Shown here: one piece after another, positions 63,565-64,000 of the stretch
Layout: each line of letters opens with the position of its first letter
Numbering within the stretch: position 1 is the first letter of the stretch
Source: Polynucleobacter sp. UK-Kesae-W10
GTDB lineage: Bacteria > Pseudomonadota > Gammaproteobacteria > Burkholderiales > Burkholderiaceae
NCBI RefSeq assembly: GCF_018881575.1
Contig: NZ_JACVQB010000001.1
Coordinates: forward strand, 482,986 to 546,985
Length of the DNA: 64,000 bases
Direction of reading: 5' to 3'
Position numbers and translations under genes: made by a program
The notes under the pieces: generated by a model
What the model was told of the DNA's origin: nothing
Databases searched by the model: none
What the model saw: the letters and a program-made list of their open reading frames with translations, nothing else

Positions 63565-64000
63565 ATGTTTAGTAATATTTTGCTCATAATATTGCCTAAA
63601 AGCTTGCGTTTGCGTTGGGGGCTTGATGAAAGCGAACGCAAATTCATTAAGCAATTAAAGCCACACTTAAAAGCGGCAACGCGTACAACAGGCCCTAGAT
63701 TGCTTGTACAGATGCCACCAGATTATTTTTGTTTAGCCCTTTTTTCTTTGGCCATAAGTTACTTGCGCCCATCCGTTATTCGGGGTTTATGGCACCAAAG
63801 TATTGTATCAAGCCCAAGACAAGAGACTTTTAGTCCATTGCGTTATTTTGGCAGAAATTTTGCACGTTTTTTTGATCAGAGAAAATGGTCACGATTGTAT
63901 AAAGCGTTAGGCATTAATTCTTTTTTTAATTTAGAGCCCATTTTTTGGTCAAAATTTTTAAATAGGATTGAAGCTCGACGAATTTTTTTGAAACTTGCAA
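63565..64000 (+). CDS. Unrecognised partial gene running off the window
   Basis: An open frame from ATG 63565, 3 bases after the previous stop, with no stop codon to the window end (145 codons). It starts MFSNILLIILPKSLRLRWGL and includes GPRLLVQMPPDYFCLALFSL and RKWSRLYKALGINSFFNL. It is rich in Arg, Phe and Leu, with no clear signal peptide. I do not recognise a family. The tight spacing points to an operon with the capsule-like gene, so a role in glycan assembly is inferred. Confidence 0.6.
   Translation, partial: MFSNILLIILPKSLRLRWGLDESERKFIKQLKPHLKAATRTTGPRLLVQMPPDYFCLALFSLAISYLRPSVIRGLWHQSIVSSPRQETFSPLRYFGRNFARFFDQRKWSRLYKALGINSFFNLEPIFWSKFLNRIEARRIFLKLA

Overview
The window looks like a chromosomal segment of a low-to-moderate GC betaproteobacterium of the Burkholderiales. 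A small freshwater genus such as Polynucleobacter fits best. This is inferred from gene content and order: an exbB-exbD-lpxK-Trm112-kdsB-adk block, tolQRAB-pal-cpoB-queC, glyA-nrdR, and ribB-ribH-nusB with a RibB whose GTP cyclohydrolase II-like half is degenerate. I saw no tRNA, rRNA, CRISPR array, insertion sequence or phage gene.

Layout. 1-4610: dTDP-L-rhamnose genes rfbB(partial)-rfbD-rfbA-rfbC and heptosyltransferase waaC, a tightly packed operon converging on tolC. 6328-9444: uppP, a DUF2721 membrane protein, a UDP-glucuronate decarboxylase-like gene and trmB. 9481-10953: gabD. 11042-16936: riboflavin genes on both strands (ribB-ribH-nusB leftward, ribD-ribE rightward), separated by four minor-pilin genes. 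16948-22293: the Tol-Pal envelope operon ending in queC. 22370-24086: glyA-nrdR. 24114-29085: the leftward envelope operon exbB-exbD-lpxK-Trm112-kdsB-adk with a Gmd-like gene at its end. 29400-35140: xseA, murB, yajQ, xerD, plsY, a MAPEG protein and folE. 35350-38818: two related outer-membrane barrels, a small lipoprotein, a HiPIP, an HPP-family membrane protein and a 48-residue small protein.

39029-64000 is a surface-polysaccharide region. It begins with GDP-L-fucose synthesis (manC-gmd-fcl), then glycosyltransferases, msbA, a galE interrupted by one in-frame stop codon, and an O-antigen ligase/polymerase-like membrane protein. After an AT-rich gap carrying a perfect inverted repeat that contains TATAAT, a second cluster starts at about 50.2 kb. 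It has pseC, pseG, pseH and pseI for pseudaminic acid, interleaved with a PglK-like ABC transporter, an aldo/keto reductase, a cytidylyltransferase/class III aminotransferase fusion, an OafA-type acyltransferase with an SGNH domain, and a PhyH-type dioxygenase. The window ends in a capsule-synthesis-like gene and an unrecognised reading frame that runs off the edge.

Together the window supplies nucleotide sugars (dTDP-rhamnose, GDP-fucose, probably UDP-xylose and pseudaminic acid), the carrier lipid (UppP), lipid A/Kdo/heptose steps (LpxK, KdsB, WaaC, MsbA) and the outer-membrane maintenance machinery (Tol-Pal, ExbBD, TolC). The most unusual points are the galE nonsense codon, the fusion gene with a ribosome-binding-site-like sequence and ATG at its domain joint, the pseudaminate set without visible pseB or a classical pseF, and the leaderless minor pilins.
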